Both the position numbers and the translations under genes were made by a program. A stretch of 64,000 nucleotides of DNA, from NCBI GenBank assembly GCA_003116855.1, contig BEWT01000015.1, positions 1-64,000 on the forward strand, given 5' to 3'. The first letter of the stretch is position 1. Every line of letters starts with the position of its first letter. The notes under the pieces were generated by a model. The model had not been told where the DNA came from and did not search any database. It was given only the letters and a program-made list of their open reading frames with translations. This DNA is from Desulfurococcaceae archaeon AG1 (lineage in GTDB: Archaea; Thermoproteota; Thermoprotei_A; Sulfolobales; AG1). Shown here piece by piece: positions 63,113 to 64,000 of this stretch.

Positions 63113-63860
63113 CTAAGTATGCCTCTATAACCTCTCTATTGTTCATTACACTACTAGGTGGTCCCTCGGCTATCACGCTCCCCTCTTTCATGACGATCAC
63201 GCGGTCTGCTAGCTCTCTCACAACCTCGATCTTATGCTCTACTAAAATTATAGTGAGAGGATCGCTGTTACCCCTGAGCCTTCTTATCAAGCTTAGTATG
63301 GATGGTATCTCTTCTACTGACAAGCCTGATGTGGGTTCGTCAAGTAGAAGGAGCCTGGGTTTTCGAGATATTGCGAGGGCTATATCGAGTTTTCTCTGGT
63401 CGGCCTGTGTAAGGGATCCTGCGATAAAGCGCTCCTTTCCACCGAGCCCTACGGCCTCGGCTATAGCTATTGCCTCTTCTAACAAATCATACCTGCTCAG
63501 CTTCTTCAGCGGGTTTATAGATGCTCCGAATTCTCCGAGCCCTATGAGGAGGGCTATCTTTATGTTATCTAGCACCGAGAGGTTTGGAAAAATGCTTATG
63601 TTTTGAAAGGATCTACCTATACCCATCCTGGCTCTTTTATGGGCTGGGTAGCTTGTTATATCTTTCCCCTCAAAGATCACTCTACCCTTGTCTGGTAACA
63701 GCATACCGCTTATCATGTTAAGCAGCGTTGTTTTCCCAGCACCGTTGGGGCCTATTATAGCCGTTATAGATCCCCTCTCTACAGATATAGAGACGTTGTT
63801 AACAGCTACAAGACCTCCGAATCGCTTGGTGAGTCCGTGTGTCTCTAGGATTGCTGTCAT
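63096..63860 (-). CDS. livG: BCAA-type ABC importer ATPase LivG, second system
   Basis: 254 residues. Walker A GPNGAGKTTLLNMISG, Walker B LLLLDEPTSGLSVEE, and a degenerate signature SLTQADQRKLDIALAI. Its ATG overlaps the stop of the upstream binding-protein gene (AGATGA), so the whole importer is translationally linked. Confidence 0.94.
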   Translation of the reverse strand: MTAILETHGLTKRFGGLVAVNNVSISVERGSITAIIGPNGAGKTTLLNMISGMLLPDKGRVIFEGKDITSYPAHKRARMGIGRSFQNISIFPNLSVLDNIKIALLIGLGEFGASINPLKKLSRYDLLEEAIAIAEAVGLGGKERFIAGSLTQADQRKLDIALAISRKPRLLLLDEPTSGLSVEEIPSILSLIRRLRGNSDPLTIILVEHKIEVVRELADRVIVMKEGSVIAEGPPSSVMNNREVIEAYLGEGYA

Positions 63861-64000
63861 CTAGACCTCCTTCTCATAAGCGCTATTGCTATACCTGCCA
63901 TAACTAGGATTGCTATTATCACTGCCACCATGCTTATGTCTATAGCTTGCTCCGGCCGTGGTGTTGCTGGTGTCGTGACCTGTGGTGTTGTTTGTGGTGT
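63857..64000 (-). CDS. C-terminal end of a membrane-anchored ABC binding protein (partial)
   Basis: 47 codons visible. A Thr/Pro-rich stalk (TPQTTPQVTTPATPRPEQ) leads into one membrane helix (MVAVIIAILVMAGIAIALM) and ends MRRRSR. This is the same stalk-and-anchor design as the binding protein at 13893, and with LivGFHM downstream this is almost surely the binding protein of the second Liv-type importer. The solute domain is beyond the window. Confidence 0.8.
   Translation of the reverse strand, partial: TPQTTPQVTTPATPRPEQAIDISMVAVIIAILVMAGIAIALMRRRSR

Overview
The window looks like a chromosomal segment of a hyperthermophilic or thermophilic crenarchaeon (Thermoproteota). The signs are AGG/AGA arginine and ATA isoleucine codons almost throughout, TATA-like boxes about 25 bases upstream of several starts (leaderless transcription), archaeal families (PaREP1, sulfocyanin, HEPN/MNT, VapBC, a fused 3-hydroxyacyl-CoA dehydrogenase/enoyl-CoA hydratase), and short T-tracts as the only visible terminators. 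I cannot name the genus. No rRNA, tRNA or CRISPR array was recognised.

Layout. 0-6 kb is an accessory stretch: the end of an HD-like gene, dCTP deaminase, DUF488, a PaREP1 gene with no ordinary start codon, a membrane protein, and a vapBC pair bracketed by two oppositely oriented copies of a dispersed repeat. 5.8-21 kb holds manganese catalase, an N-acetylglucosamine pair (NagA and a GH84 glycosidase), a sulfocyanin-like blue copper protein, a 2-hydroxyacid dehydrogenase/TPP-enzyme pair, a family-5 peptide-type ABC importer without its ATPases, a ThiL-like kinase and a Tat-type SagB-like nitroreductase. 21-32 kb holds a HEPN/nucleotidyltransferase pair, a four-subunit 2-oxoacid:ferredoxin oxidoreductase, a tRNA methylthiotransferase, QueE, MmgE/PrpD, a UbiA prenyltransferase and YjbQ. 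32.8-36.3 kb is a sugar-type operon (sodium symporter with a small partner, a broken dihydrodipicolinate-synthase-like gene, a BadF/BcrA-type kinase). 37-43 kb carries threonine dehydratase, an isochorismatase-family hydrolase and a tight tetrapyrrole operon hemB-hemL-hemC-cobA.

44-64 kb reads as a uptake-and-oxidation region: a 4-hydroxyphenylacetate-hydroxylase-like flavoprotein, two complete or nearly complete branched-chain-amino-acid-type ABC importers, two AMP-forming acyl-CoA ligases, an SDR reductase, a MaoC hydratase and the fused HACD/ECH protein. Together they could import an organic acid, activate it to a CoA thioester and oxidise it. The substrate cannot be read from the sequence.

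The most unusual element is a MITE-like repeat family in the intergenic spaces (about 4.05-4.30, 5.31-5.67, 36.52-36.87 and 59.53-59.77 kb, plus end fragments near 43.3 and 53.2 kb). It has imperfect terminal inverted repeats, a promoter-like TATA motif inside each end, and a conserved 12-codon micro-ORF (MR..I..RGAG then stop) followed by a second conserved reading frame (YEGELWVGVTPNGWRP...). Other points of interest are three genes whose conserved N-terminus can only begin at CTG, a GC-rich hairpin-dense island at 54.8-55.0 kb, a well-spaced C/D-box sRNA candidate at 1.1 kb, and a sulfocyanin with Gln at the usual axial Met position.
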